A stretch of 64,000 nt of DNA from Porogramme epimiltina (lineage: Eukaryota > Basidiomycota > Agaricomycetes > Polyporales > Polyporaceae). Position 1 is the stretch's first letter; each line of letters begins with the position of its first letter. The position numbers and the translations under genes were made by a program. Positions 46,159-57,099 of this stretch are shown here, one piece after another. The notes beneath the pieces were generated by a model. The model was not told the origin of the DNA. It saw only the letters and a list, made by a program, of their open reading frames with translations, and did not search any database. The stretch is from assembly GCA_900155495.1 (NCBI GenBank), contig FTLJ01000214.1:27116-91115 (forward strand), in the 5' to 3' direction.

Positions 46159-46516
46159 ATGTTTTACGTGCTTTCTAACTTGTTCCAGTCGCCGACAAGC
46201 TGTCTATCTTCATCTCGCCTTTGTTTGTATTATGGCTCGTACGTAGCGTATCCCATACGACAATGAACACGGAGATCGAACTTGTAATAGAGACAAGTAG
46301 AGGTGTGAAAATGCATCGCGACAGAGTCTGGTGCCGGAACACAGCTCAAGATGGAAGAGTGAGGAGGGGGAGGAGAACGTAAGCGAACGACCTGAAGGTC
46401 GATCTTGTCATGGGGGTATGGTATAGATGTACGAGCGGACCGATGGCATAAAAACGGACAATGCGACGAAAGCAAACTCGATTCTGCAAACCAAGACTGT
46501 TCATGAAAAAATACGA
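46159..46516. other. intergenic, between convergent genes
   Basis: 3' flanks of REI1 (+) and RAX2 (-). Nothing else seen. Confidence 0.5.
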
Positions 46517-49500
46517 CTAATACATATAGGCCGCAGGAACAACGCCTTCCTGACCCGTGCGAGAATCCCGTGCATACCACCAGCTAGAGAAAATTCGTGT
46601 CAGTATATTGAGTAGTTGCCAACGAGAGATTTGACTCACGCAGCGTCTCTATCATCCAGAATCTCCAGCTCCTGGCCGGCCTTCAGGGGAAGCTCCCCCT
46701 CACCCTTGCCTTCGAACGAGTACCGTACATATGCCGGCCTGCTCGGCTCTTCGGCATCAAGCGCACCACCAAGCGCATCTGACGGAGTCTCGGCGCGCAC
46801 GTAGTTGCTCGCGTCGGGACCGCTGAAGGGGTCGTCGTGCGAGGCTGCTGCAGCGTAAACCGCTTCCTTCTCGCCTTGGGGCCCGAAGGGACTTCCGCCG
46901 AGAATGGCCGAGCGGGTCGCCGCGTTGATGTGCTCGAGTAGCGAGGAAGGTCGGTGCGTCGAGTCGTCGTCGGCGCCTAGATCGGCGCCGTCGTAGCTGG
47001 TGACACCCTTCTCGTCGCGGCGGGCAAAGAGAGTCCAAAGGATCTCAATGAGCGCGAGGAGGAAGACGATACCCGCGGCGATGGCGATCGAGATGAGGAT
47101 GACGACGCCGGTGGCGAGGAAGTGCTTCTGGTCAAAGCTGAAGGAGGCGAAGGAGTGGAACAGACCCGCGACAACACCCGGAGTACCCGACTGCGAGGTG
47201 GAGACGATGTACGGGATGAACGATTTGCCGTCGAAGAGGGCAGATGAGGCGTTGCCGAAGGAGGAGTCCGCAAGGGTTCCCGAGATCATGAGGACACGAT
47301 CAGGCTCGATAACACCGTTGGCGTCGTGAGTGTTCTGAAGGGGCACCATCGTGAGCTGAGAGACCGTCGTCGCATTCTCGAAGGTAGAGCCGACGGCGTT
47401 CCATGTCTGGCCGTTCCAGAAGGAGAGGAAAGACGAAGAACCATCCGACGCGCTGCAAGTTCTGTTAATGGCCGTGCGTACGCATAGGATCTTACTCTAC
47501 TCACCGACCAGCAGCGAAAACGCTGCTTGCGTTCCCGTTGTCGATCTCTACGGCAGTGATGGGGCCAGGAAGATCACTCCCATCTCCAACAGATGTCCAG
47601 GTCTTGTTGGAGAACGTGTACGTCGCAACGTTCGCATTTGTGTTGTCCGCCAGTGCAATAGAGCCGCCGGCAATAACGGAATCCGACTAACCATCCTTGT
47701 CAGCATGCAACCCGGTGGCAAAGTCGGTAGCAACTTACCCCTGCGTAGACGACTGCAGAGACGTCGCCCTGAATTCCATTGCCCAATGCACTCCAGGCCT
47801 TGCTTGTGGTATCGAGAGCACAAATCGCGCGGCATGGTGTCGAGCCTGCCTGCGCGAAGGATCCCGCAACGATGACGGTGTGATCATCCGCCGTCGAAGA
47901 CGTGATGGAACGAACAATCACAGTGGACGAACTGTCTTGCAGCTGGTTGACACCCGTCATATCCCATGCCTGGTTGACAAGGTCGTACACGGCGAAGCCA
48001 GTGTTCACCAGACCTGAGACAGAGAACTCGCCACCGACGTAGAGGCTGTTGTCCTTGACGAGTAGGGCGCGAATCGTGCCGTTGGGCTGGTTACCCTTGA
48101 GGGCCGTCACGGTCTTGCTGTCAGTATCGTAGACAGCAATGTTCTGGGCGCTGACACCACCGGCGGTGTAGGTGAAGTTGCCACCGATGATGATGACCTC
48201 CTGTGATGAGCTGCTGTTGGTCCAGAACGCGCCCGCCAGGACGGCAGGCGCGGGGGCCGGTACCGCGCTGGGGAGCGGTACGAGGGTGGTGGTTGTGGTT
48301 GCACGCTTGAATACATTCAGGGCGCTGAAGCTAGGGATCCAGCCGGTGGGCGAGCGACGGTGGTGTGAACGGCGAGTCTTCGACGCAGTGGTCGCGGTGG
48401 ACGCATCAAACTGGACACCTAGGGGGGTGACCTGAGGCTCGCCATCGTTGCCATTCTGGATCATGACGAAACCGGAAGCACCGAACTGCAGCGAGGAGGT
48501 CACGCTACCAGCGACAAATTGAGGGTTGGCCGAGGTACCGTTGCCGACGAAAGTCATGCGACCGACGAGGAAGCCGCCGTTGTTGACCCATGCGCTGGTT
48601 GTAATGTTCCAGGCGGCAAGTCCAGACGCATCCTGGCCGGAGGAAGTGTCCGTGGAGGCGAAGACTTCGGTGAAGTTTCCGGTGACAAGGAGCTGACCGT
48701 TGGCGATGTCCAGCGAGGTGACGGCGCTATCGAGACCACCGCCAAGGGAGGTCCATTTGTTCCCCGAGACTGAGTATACAGCAATCCCCTTCAATGCGCT
48801 ATTCGAAGCCTGCGCGGTGTCGGAGAAGGATCCTCCAACGTATACGCTATCCCCGTCGATGGCAATAGACGTAACCGGTGCGTTCAAGCCGCCACTTGGG
48901 AGCGCCGCAAGAGCACCATTCTTGAAGACGACAATATTGGAGGCACCGGAGGCCGACCCATTTGACAGGGTGAATTGTCCACCGAGGAAAATGGCGCCCG
49001 AGGGGTGCTGGGCAGCCACGGCGACAGAGGCGGATGTGGGTGTCAAAGAGGAAGACCCTCCGAGCGCGGTGAAAAGGTCGATTCCGGCGCCATCGAGACT
49101 CGTGAGCGCGGAGGTCGGAATGGCGCTGTTCGCGCTCACTGTGGAGGTGGAGCTAAGGGGCCATTCGAGGAATCCAAAGCTACGCTCGGAGATATTCGCC
49201 GTGGAGTTGCTTCCCGAGGAGGAGTTGGAGGACGTGACATTCGCACTGGTCAGGATGAACTGAATACGGTCCGCGACGAGCTCGACGTTGCTGGTTGCAG
49301 TTTGGTTGAGTTCCATCACCACAGTGGAAACGAAGTCGGGCGTCGTGGGTACGATGGGGCCACGGTAGATGAGGAATGACTGGTCTTCCTCGTTTGTCTG
49401 AGAAACAGGCGTGACCCAAGGGTTGAGTCCACCTCCCGGGAAAACGGTGACCTTGACTGTGGTACGAAGGGAGCAGTCTTGGAAGTTAGTGCACCCTGGT

Positions 49501-51220
49501 ACGAGCATGTTCACATCGTATTGGCCGGACGCGGAGACGTAGGGCATCCAGGTGAAGGACGGGCCATCAGCGGGATCCGTTCCTGAATTGGCGTTGGAGA
49601 CCAAGACGGTCTGGACGGTTCCTGCGATGGATGTCTTGGCCTGCTTTTGACTCCACGTCCCTGTCTGCGAGGTGTTCGACGCGACAGGTGCAAAGCACGA
49701 CTGCAGATTTTCACCCGGGACAGCCGATGCGAACGCACCGTCCGAGAGAAGCTGGAGAAGGTGCAGACCAGGGCCAGCCCCCTCCCACTTCGAAAGGGTC
49801 AACTGGAAACCGGTGATAGCCTGGTCTGACGTGAACAAGAAGTCTTGGTACGGGATGGTAGGATCGGTGAGGAGAGGGCAGCTGTCCGAGCACGTCTTGT
49901 TCTGTTTGTCGGTGGGGTCAACGTAGGAAAGTGTCTGGACGGCGTTATCGGGGATAGTGGTCACACTGGAATAGAACGCGTCAGTACGAACAAGTAGACA
50001 CTATCCACATCCAATCAAGCTAAGGCCACTCGAGGGTTTAAACCAACTAAGCAGACGCATGTCTACCCTTGGAAGGTTCGAGTCTGGCCGACGCCCTCTC
50101 CGTACCCACACATTCAAATGATTCGGAAACCCGGTGAGAGGGCGGCGAATATAGTGCCCGCCCAGTCCGACGGCCTATACCCATGGTAGCAACAGCCGCC
50201 ACACCGCGTCACGCAACGCCATGGCCAAAGTCTGAACGGCCCTCCCCGCGAGCGGCCAACAGCTTCAAACACTGCTCACCTGAAAGCAGTAGTCCCGCGA
50301 TCGTCTTGGAACGTGTTTCCAAGCCGAATGCCAATGGCGTTCAAAAAAGAGAATTTCCGCACGGTGACCACGGCGGTATTGCCGTCAGCGCCGAACCATG
50401 TGTTCCCGGGGCCGTCTTCACCCGCCGGGCAGAGGATGTTGGTGATGTTGTCAAATCCGCTCTCGGTTGTCGAGGGACCCGCATCAATCTGGGCATTCTG
50501 CAGGGGGACGGGCACGAGGGAGGACGTGAACGGCGTCGCGCCGGTCGAGAAGGGGACGTTTGGGTTGTTTGTGTTGTTGACAGCGATGGAGCCTGTGCCA
50601 AATGATGCGACGAAGGAGCCGGAGAAGAAAAGACTGGACTGAGACGAGTTGGACGTTATAGACAGAACTTCGGCACCCGTGCCGGTCAGCCCGCCGAAGG
50701 GGGCTGCGGACCACGACGACGAAGCGGTATCCCAGACCGCGACGGATGCGCTTGGGGAAGTGAACTGGCCGCCCGCCCACACCTTCTTGTTCGACGCGTC
50801 GCAGAACAGCGCGCGGACGACGCCGTTGGGCGCGTCATCGCCGAGAGCGGAGATCGTCCCCGAGGAGTACGAAGCGACGTTGCTCACCGACGTGCTGCCT
50901 ACTGAGGAGAAGCTCCCCGCGAAGTAGAAAACGTCGTTGATGGCGCATCCTGCGAAGATGTTGCCGCCGATATTCGTCGAGGCGATTTTGGTGAGAGAAC
51001 CATCGTCGGCGCGGGCGAGGAGGGAGGCGGTGGAGGGGTCGAAGGTGACGGAGGTGCCGTTGTTGACGACATCGAGGCCGGCGAAGGCACCCGCGACGCC
51101 GACCTTGCCCATGCGGTCGAAGTCGACTACGGGAGAGCTGGCGAGAACGGCATGGGCGATGAGGGGGAGAAGGGCTAGCGAGGACATGGGCCGTGTGCGG
51201 CGTCGAGACTTGCACGCCAT
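46517..51220 (-). CDS. RAX2: Rax2-like cortical polarity protein with C-terminal SH3
   Basis: Large type I membrane protein of the cell cortex that marks growth sites. The ATG at 51220 starts a signal peptide (MSSLALLPLIAHAVLASS). The ectodomain, over 1000 residues, has repeated beta-propeller-like units (VFYFAGSFSSVG, GAFWTN...VIIIGGNFTYTAGG, LYVGGEFS) typical of Rax2, and many N-glycosylation sites. Exons are 51220..50284, a large second exon to about 47737, then three shorter ones. A membrane span (LATGVVILISIAIAAGIVFL) follows near 47070. The last segment is an SH3 domain built across the final intron: YVRYSFEGKGEGELPLKAGQ, LEILDDRDAA, then WWYARDSRTGQEGVVPAAYM at the stop. Ascomycete Rax2 lacks this domain as far as I recall. 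Intron 1 is long (318 nt). Confidence 0.9.
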
Positions 51221-51991
51221 GGTGCGCGCGTGCTGGGGAGGGGTATACTGCACGTAATGGTGGAAAGGAAGAAAGTCGTGCGCGCCGTTGTCGGCGGTGT
51301 TGTTGACGCGTGGTAGGCGCGTTGGCGACGCGACATCAACCTACTTAACTTCTGCTTACGTCAGTCCCCTCCCTTTTCAGGCACTTCCGGCTCACAGCAC
51401 TTTCAATTGAGAACTTTCATGGTTCTGCCCAGGCGAAAGCCCTTCATGTGAATGGTCAGTAGTAGCCGAAATGAAGCGTCTTGCTGCTGAAACTAGGCTG
51501 ACGCTTGCCTCTGCACAGGATATAGACGATGCACGTTTTAAGTATTAGAGGGCATATGACTGAATTCAACATGCGCGAGCTAGCAACCTTCACTGTCCGA
51601 TCTCCGTCACCAAATCTCCGGACAATATCCTGTGCTCGGCCTCCGTGCAAGTCATTGTCAGGTATGGTTACTCAAACTCTTGTTCCCTTTTGCGACGTTC
51701 GGCGTGCGTCTGACCTGGCGAGGTCTGTTCCAGGTTCAGTCCGAGGTCACAGGACTGACCATCGTGAGACCCGCGCCGTCTTCTCCTGACCCACCATGAC
51801 CAATATCGGCGTTCTCTTCACCCACGACATACACGCCGGCGGCGGGCGAAGATATCTAGCACTATGCGCCTCTTTCGCTCAAAGCCGTGCCGGCCGCCGT
51901 TGAGGTCGTATATAACGAGCTCGGGCGCGACGTCAAGCCGCCACCAGCCTTCTTCATATCATCTCACGCACCAGGCTCACCGATCGTCATC
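51221..51991. other. intergenic, divergent promoter region
   Basis: Between RAX2 (-) and the dioxygenase (+). Contains the dioxygenase TATA box at 51909-51915. No gene is supported. Confidence 0.45.
51909..51915 (+). promoter_or_regulatory. TATA box
   Basis: TATATAA lies 77 bp before the dioxygenase ATG at 51992. Confidence 0.5.
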
Positions 51992-53314
51992 ATGGCCTCC
52001 GAACAACAGATGAAGAACCCCCTCCTGGTCGGGCGCGCAATCCGTGCGCAGCTCGAGAACGAGGTTCCGCAGGACTTGCCGCTCGAGCGCGACTTCCGCG
52101 AAGACTCCGACTACACTATCACAGACCAGTGCGCACCCCATCTGCTTCTCCGCATCTCGATCGCACGTCTCACGTTGGCCGGCACGCGCGCAGCGTGCAG
52201 GAGCTGCACAAGAGCCTGTGCAAGGACCCGCGCACGCTCGAGCTCATCACGTCCCTCATCTCGCACCTGCACGCGTTCGCGCGCGAGACGCAGCTCACGC
52301 ACGAGGAGTGGACGAAGGCGGTCAAGTTCCTGACGCGCGCGGGGAAGGAGAGCACGGAGTACAAGAACGAGTTCGTGCTGCTCAGCGACTGCTTAGGGTT
52401 CAGCGCCCTCGTGGACGAGGTCAACCATCCCAAGCCCCCGGTACGAGATGCTGTTGGAGATCCGGATCATGGTGTGGGGTAACTGAGTTCGGGGCAGGGC
52501 TGCACAGATGGATGTGAACCCGGTCCGTTCTACACCGAAGATGCGCCTACCGTCCCATCTGGGTCTTCTCTCGCGAAGGCCAACACCCAAGGAGAACAGA
52601 TGTACTTTTCTGGCTCTATCAAGAACTTGAAAGGCGAAAACGTCAAAGATGCAACCGTGGATGTAGTGCGTGTTCCCCTTTGCGTCTGACCATCTACATC
52701 ACGGTCACACTCGTTGCAGTGGCAAGCCGACGGCGACGGAGTATACGACATCCAATACCCAGACAGAGAGGAACCAAATGACCGCGGCAAGATCCTGGCT
52801 AACCCTGACGGTACTTTCAACTACCGTGGCATCCTCCCCACAGCGTACCCTATCGTAAGTATTCCTTCTCGAACGTTGCATGTCAATGCATCTGATTGTT
52901 CCATGGCAGCCAAGTGACGGCCCTATTGGTGATTTGCTGCCGGCCCTTGGTCGGCACCCGCACCGTGCATCCCATATCCACTTCACTCTCAAAGCCCCTG
53001 GATATGATGAGTGCGTCCAATGCCTCATGAACGCCACGTATCCTGAGCGCTGATTCATACCCCATAGCCTGACTTCCGCACTTTACCCGTCCCATTCTCC
53101 TTTCCTGGGCACGGACCCGGTTTTCGCGACCAAGAAGTCGCTCATCTGCCAGCTCACCGAAGAGCGCGACCCGAAGCGCTGGGTTGAGATGGGCTTCAAG
53201 GAGGGCGAAGTCAAGGGCGAGCGCATCTGGGTGTGGAAATACGACTTCGTCCTCCCCACTCTCGGGCAGGTCGAGGAACTCAAGAAAGCACGGGCGCAGA
53301 AGTACAAGCCGTGA
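51992..53314 (+). CDS. intradiol ring-cleavage dioxygenase
   Basis: Non-haem Fe(III) enzyme that opens catechol-type rings (catechol or hydroxyquinol 1,2-dioxygenase), a step in the breakdown of lignin-derived aromatics. Six exons (51992..52128, 52194..52440, 52498..52665, 52720..52854, 52910..53010 and 53068..53314) encode 344 aa. The N-terminal helical dimerisation domain (HVQELHKSLCKDPRTLELI, VDEVNHPKPPG) is followed by the catalytic beta fold with GPFYTEDAP, VDVWQADGDGVYDIQY, and GRHPHRASHIHF with the Fe-binding His residues. Fe-binding Tyr candidates lie in GVYDIQY and in YRGILPTAYPI. There is no signal peptide, so it is intracellular. Hydroxyquinol is the more likely substrate in this kind of fungus, but this is inference. 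Confidence 0.93.
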
Positions 53315-53709
53315 TGAAGTCGTGTTTCATGTATGTGAGCAGCTCAACGGACTTTCATCATGTAGAGGCGTACTTGTTCTGCCAAACGCCCACCGGATTC
53401 CGTGTACATTATTCAACCTGTCAATGTATTGTGTAACGTCTCGCGCTGGGAAGTCAATAGTATGCCCCCGGCTTGCTGCTTGCTCTGCCTACACAGCACC
53501 CACGCGTTTGGTAGCGGTCCCATCTCGATCACGACGCGACGGCCCGTCCAATAGGAGGAGACTCATTTCAAGAGACGGCTTCTTAACCATATGCCGCCCA
53601 CATGGGAATGGTTGAAGGGGGAAGACTTGAGGGAAAGTGGCAATTTTGAGGGGTTGCACGAGCAAAGGGATAGGAAGCAGACAATGGCATTCTATTCCCA
53701 GTCCGCCAG
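53315..53709. other. intergenic, between convergent genes
   Basis: 3' flanks of the dioxygenase (+) and the mitochondrial protein gene (-). No gene seen. Confidence 0.5.
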
Positions 53710-54344
53710 CTAATCCCTCTTTACAACAACATCGCTCGCGCTGAGTTGGATACCGACCGGTTGCGAGTGGGGCGAGTATTGCTCAAAGCGCCTGAACGGG
53801 TGCAAATTGAACACAGAGGGCGAGCCGAGCACGTTCAGCGCATGTAGATCGGAGAACATGAGGGAAGTACGCACTGGGGGTAGCGGTAGCGGTGGACGAC
53901 GGGAGGCTTTGCCGAACCCATGAGTAGCGTGTCGTCTGAAATTTGGGCAGACTTGGCGAGGTGGGAGAAAGAGGTGTTCGACCAGACCTCCGCGGGGGTC
54001 ATGGTCTTGGTGATGTACTTCGCAATGGGGTTCTCGTCGCCGGGCGCGGGGGCGTACTTGTAGAACGCGACGACGCCGACGCCAGCGATGAGTGCCCTGC
54101 GCCAGAAGGGCGTGTTCCACACTTGATTTAGGAGTATGGCATTGAGCCTGAGCCCGTTCCGCGGCATGTATACATAGGACGCACCTTCGGGCTCGTACAC
54201 GTTCGTATCATGGTACTCCTCGTGGTGGTGCTCGTCATGGTGCTCGTCGTGAGCGTGCGAAGACGCGGCTCTGCGCTGGAGGAGGGATGTGCTAGCCCGC
54301 TGAGAGGGGCGCACGACGGCGCCGGCCGCCCTGGCGAGAGACAT
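53710..54344 (-). CDS. mitochondrial inner-membrane protein, probable complex I accessory
   Basis: Two exons (54344..53885 and 53791..53710) encode 180 aa. The N-terminus is a likely presequence (MSLARAAGAVVRPSQRAST) followed by a His/Glu-rich stretch (HAHDEHHDEHHHEEYHD). A conserved-looking core (EPEGASYVYMPRNGLRLNAI) leads to one membrane span (ALIAGVGVVAFYKYAP). The C-terminal part has KPPVVHRYRYPQRFEQYSP. I associate this arrangement with a fungal accessory subunit of NADH:ubiquinone oxidoreductase, but I cannot name the subunit with confidence. Confidence 0.6.
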
Positions 54345-54852
54345 GTCGGCGAAGGAGAGGATGAGGTGAGTGTCGGGGACGGCGAGCGCGACCCCCGGCG
54401 AGTGCAGGGTGAGTGCTTACATAATCGAGGAGGTCAGGTCATGCTGAACGGGCGCCAAGGGACGTTCCCAGTTCCCATCGCTTCCCGTCGCGAATTGGCT
54501 GTGAACGGCCGTCTTGTCGGTCCTGGCCTGTCCTGGCTCGTTCGATGGATGCCCACGTCCTGTTCTTGTTGTGCCTTCTAGTCGATCTCCCGCTCTTTGG
54601 CGACTCGGGCGGTCTCTCTCGCGGTGCCGGCTGCACGTTCTGAGAAGAAGTGACGCGGTTGCCTCTGTTCGGATGATGTAGATCGCCATATGTGCTCTCG
54701 AGGCCTCGGACTATATAACCGGCCTCGAGCCCTCGCGCTCCCATCAGCACTCTAGCATACCGTCCACCTATTGCGCCCGCCCCAGGGACCCCTCCGATAC
54801 CCCGCGCCCGCCACAGCACTACCACATTCCTTCAAACACCCTACCGTCCACT
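54345..54852. other. intergenic, divergent promoter region
   Basis: Between the mitochondrial gene (-) and the small plus-strand gene. TATA box at 54713-54719. No other gene is supported. Confidence 0.45.
54713..54719 (+). promoter_or_regulatory. TATA box
   Basis: TATATAA lies 134 bp before the ATG at 54853. Confidence 0.5.
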
Positions 54853-55299
54853 ATGGCCTCCCTCCGCTCCGGCGCCCCTCTCCTTCCCGCCATCTCCCAG
54901 TCTCCCCTTCTATCCGGAGACCTCGGCATACCCAGCGATCTTTTCGCGACCCTCGCGGGGCCCCTGCCCACCATTACCATTGGCTCTACTCCTCTGGTCA
55001 CCTTCGATAACGAAGGTGGCCTCGTCGGCGCTAGCCGCACTCACCGCCACTTCGACCGCAAGTTTGACCAGCCCCGGTCCAAGTCTTCCTCACCTCAGCT
55101 CTCACCCGCATCAATCCCGCCAAAGGACATCTCTTCGCTCCTCGACCTCCTCGAAAGCATGGACAACGACGTCGCGTCGGAAGTGCGGCGCGTCCAACGC
55201 GGCATTCAAGAGGCCCGCATGCTCGTGCAGGCTTGCCGCGAAGACTCTGCTGCGCGCGATCGCGCGCGGCGGCAGAAGCTGTCGCCGCATGGGATGTAG
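54853..55299 (+). CDS. small protein of unknown function (148 aa)
   Basis: Uninterrupted frame from the ATG at 54853 (MASLRSGAPLLPAISQSPLL) to the TAG ending at 55299. The N-terminal third is hydrophobic-polar without a clear membrane span. A Ser/Pro-rich middle precedes a C-terminal helix (LLDLLESMDNDVASEVRRVQ, QEARMLVQACREDSAA) that could form a coiled coil. I know no family. A TATA box and a good ATG context support it as real. Confidence 0.55.
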   Translation: MASLRSGAPLLPAISQSPLLSGDLGIPSDLFATLAGPLPTITIGSTPLVTFDNEGGLVGASRTHRHFDRKFDQPRSKSSSPQLSPASIPPKDISSLLDLLESMDNDVASEVRRVQRGIQEARMLVQACREDSAARDRARRQKLSPHGM

Positions 55300-57099
55300 A
55301 CGAGAAGCGGTGGGATTGGTTGCGGATGATGACGGGGGTGCGCATCGGACACGGAGATAGAGGCATGGACGTTATAGCCGGGTTGTATACCCTCGTGGTT
55401 GTACTCCGTTGTGATTCCTTGTAATCTGAACGCTGTACGAGCTCTAAAGGCTGTATCTCCCCCCTCTCAAGTGCGTGCGTGTCTCCGCCTCGTGTTATCA
55501 ATATCTCCTGCCTTCGCGTCAAGATCTCTTCTCTCAATCTTTACAGGTTCGCGAAGCCTCGAGTTCAATGCCGCCGTCTCCCGCCCCACTTCCACTAATG
55601 GATACCGTTTCGGCATCTCTAGATATACGCGTTCATATACAAGCCGTACTATTCAAAGCCGCACGCCGTGTGCAGATATCCCGAGAAGAACAGTGCGGGC
55701 TGATATTCGATGACGACATCCATAAAGTTCGGTATCGTTCACCTCCGCCGGCCCGCACTGGCACACTACGTCATCGACGACAAAATGGCCGCCGTTGGGA
55801 GCGCCCCAACCAGCGATTAATGTGGAAGCCCAGACGGAGATTGCACCCCCGGATCCGACGCGGCACGGACAGTGCGACCACGGCGCGCTACGTTGCTCAA
55901 CACCGCTATACCCTCTCGAGCTTGAGCAGTCGGAACAGAGAGATACGGGCCAGTCGGTACTGCCGTTGGGGCTGCTTACTCGGGTGCGCTCGCTATTTTC
56001 ATCATATCTCACGCTTTGCTGTGCACTCGTCCTATTCGTGTCGTCACTGCGCGTTTACCGCTGCAGTGCCTGATTCTCGTCCGTGCGTCGCCGTGTCCAG
56101 TCGCTTGCCCGTATCCTGGCCGCTCTGATCCAGCATGCCACGCCACGCGCTCTTAGCGAACTCTGACTACACACCAATCCCCCAGGTGTAGGCCATCAGT
56201 CGTTGTGGTCCGGCGTCAGACGGCGAACGGTAGAAATCGCTGCACCCTCCACTTTCTTCCGCTACCAGCGCTCACTGCCTTCCAAGCACTCGGTCAAGGC
56301 GCTCAGTCGAACTCGGCTCAACCGTGCAGCGCGTACTTATCCGGATATACCGACGTCTATTCCTGCAGCCTAGCCCACAGATGCGTCTCGAGCGCGCACC
56401 GCCTACGAGTTATTCGCGGATGCCGCGCAGCGTTCTGAACTTGGCACAACCGCACCAGCGTCACCAAGCCGAGGATATCTCAAATTTGCGCTCCCTGCTC
56501 TTCCGAGCGAGCTGCGCTGCACATCGGGCCTTCTCGCGTCAATCAAACCCTCCTCATGCCGCCTCGGGCACAATGACTACGAGTGCGTGAGCAGGATATT
56601 CGGAATTTGCACGCGCCGCCACTGACATCAGCCTCTCGGGCAGAACACACGGTGTCGCCCACACACTCCGGGCAACCCGTAGTCTGCACCTTGTGGTCTG
56701 CAGGACGCGGCGCGCTACGCACGCAGGCTGCGCGACGGGCGAGCCTGCCCTCAAACGGTGCCTGCGTGGATTGGCCGGCCGTGCTCGATGCTCCGCCGGG
56801 CCGGGTGCAGACGATGCTGCGTTGGAAGCCAGGGCAAGCGCCTGCGTGCCGCGTGCGGGAGAAGTCGCAACTCGGAGTCACCGTACGCGCAAAGAAGGCC
56901 ATGGCGCCCGATCCTCTCGGGTATTGTCGAAGAAGAACTCTGTAGCTGCAACGCTCGCTCGGGAGTGCGTGGACGGGGTGGTATAAAAGGCTCAGCGGGA
57001 TGGGTCAAGTCGGCAGCAGCACTCACCAGCTCTCTCCAGTCCGAGCTCCCATCGACTCCTCGCTTCAACAACCTCAGCACAGACTACACCGACTTGAAC
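55300..57099. other. intergenic, 1.8 kb without a supported gene
   Basis: The plus frame from the ATG at 55568 (MPPSPAPLPLMDTV) reads plausibly for about 60 codons (VHIQAVLFKAARRVQISREE), then becomes Arg-rich and loses coding character. A second piece near 55795-56073 ends in a hydrophobic segment. I could not join them. Around 56200-56900 several frames stay open with no motif. The end holds the oxalate decarboxylase promoter. Confidence 0.35.
56982..56988 (+). promoter_or_regulatory. TATA box of the oxalate decarboxylase gene
   Basis: TATAAAA lies 112 bp before the ATG at 57100. Confidence 0.6.

Noticed and set aside
50030..50095. tRNA-like sequence (GGTTCGAGTC and a D-arm-like GCTTAGTTGG) in RAX2 intron 1
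   Set aside because: The T-arm-like and D-arm-like pieces read on opposite strands, and no acceptor stem pairs in the right register.
55568..56128. 186-codon plus frame (MPPSPAPLPLMDTV...)
   Set aside because: The first third looks coding, but the remainder is Arg/Ser/Cys-rich noise. No intron restores a sensible protein.
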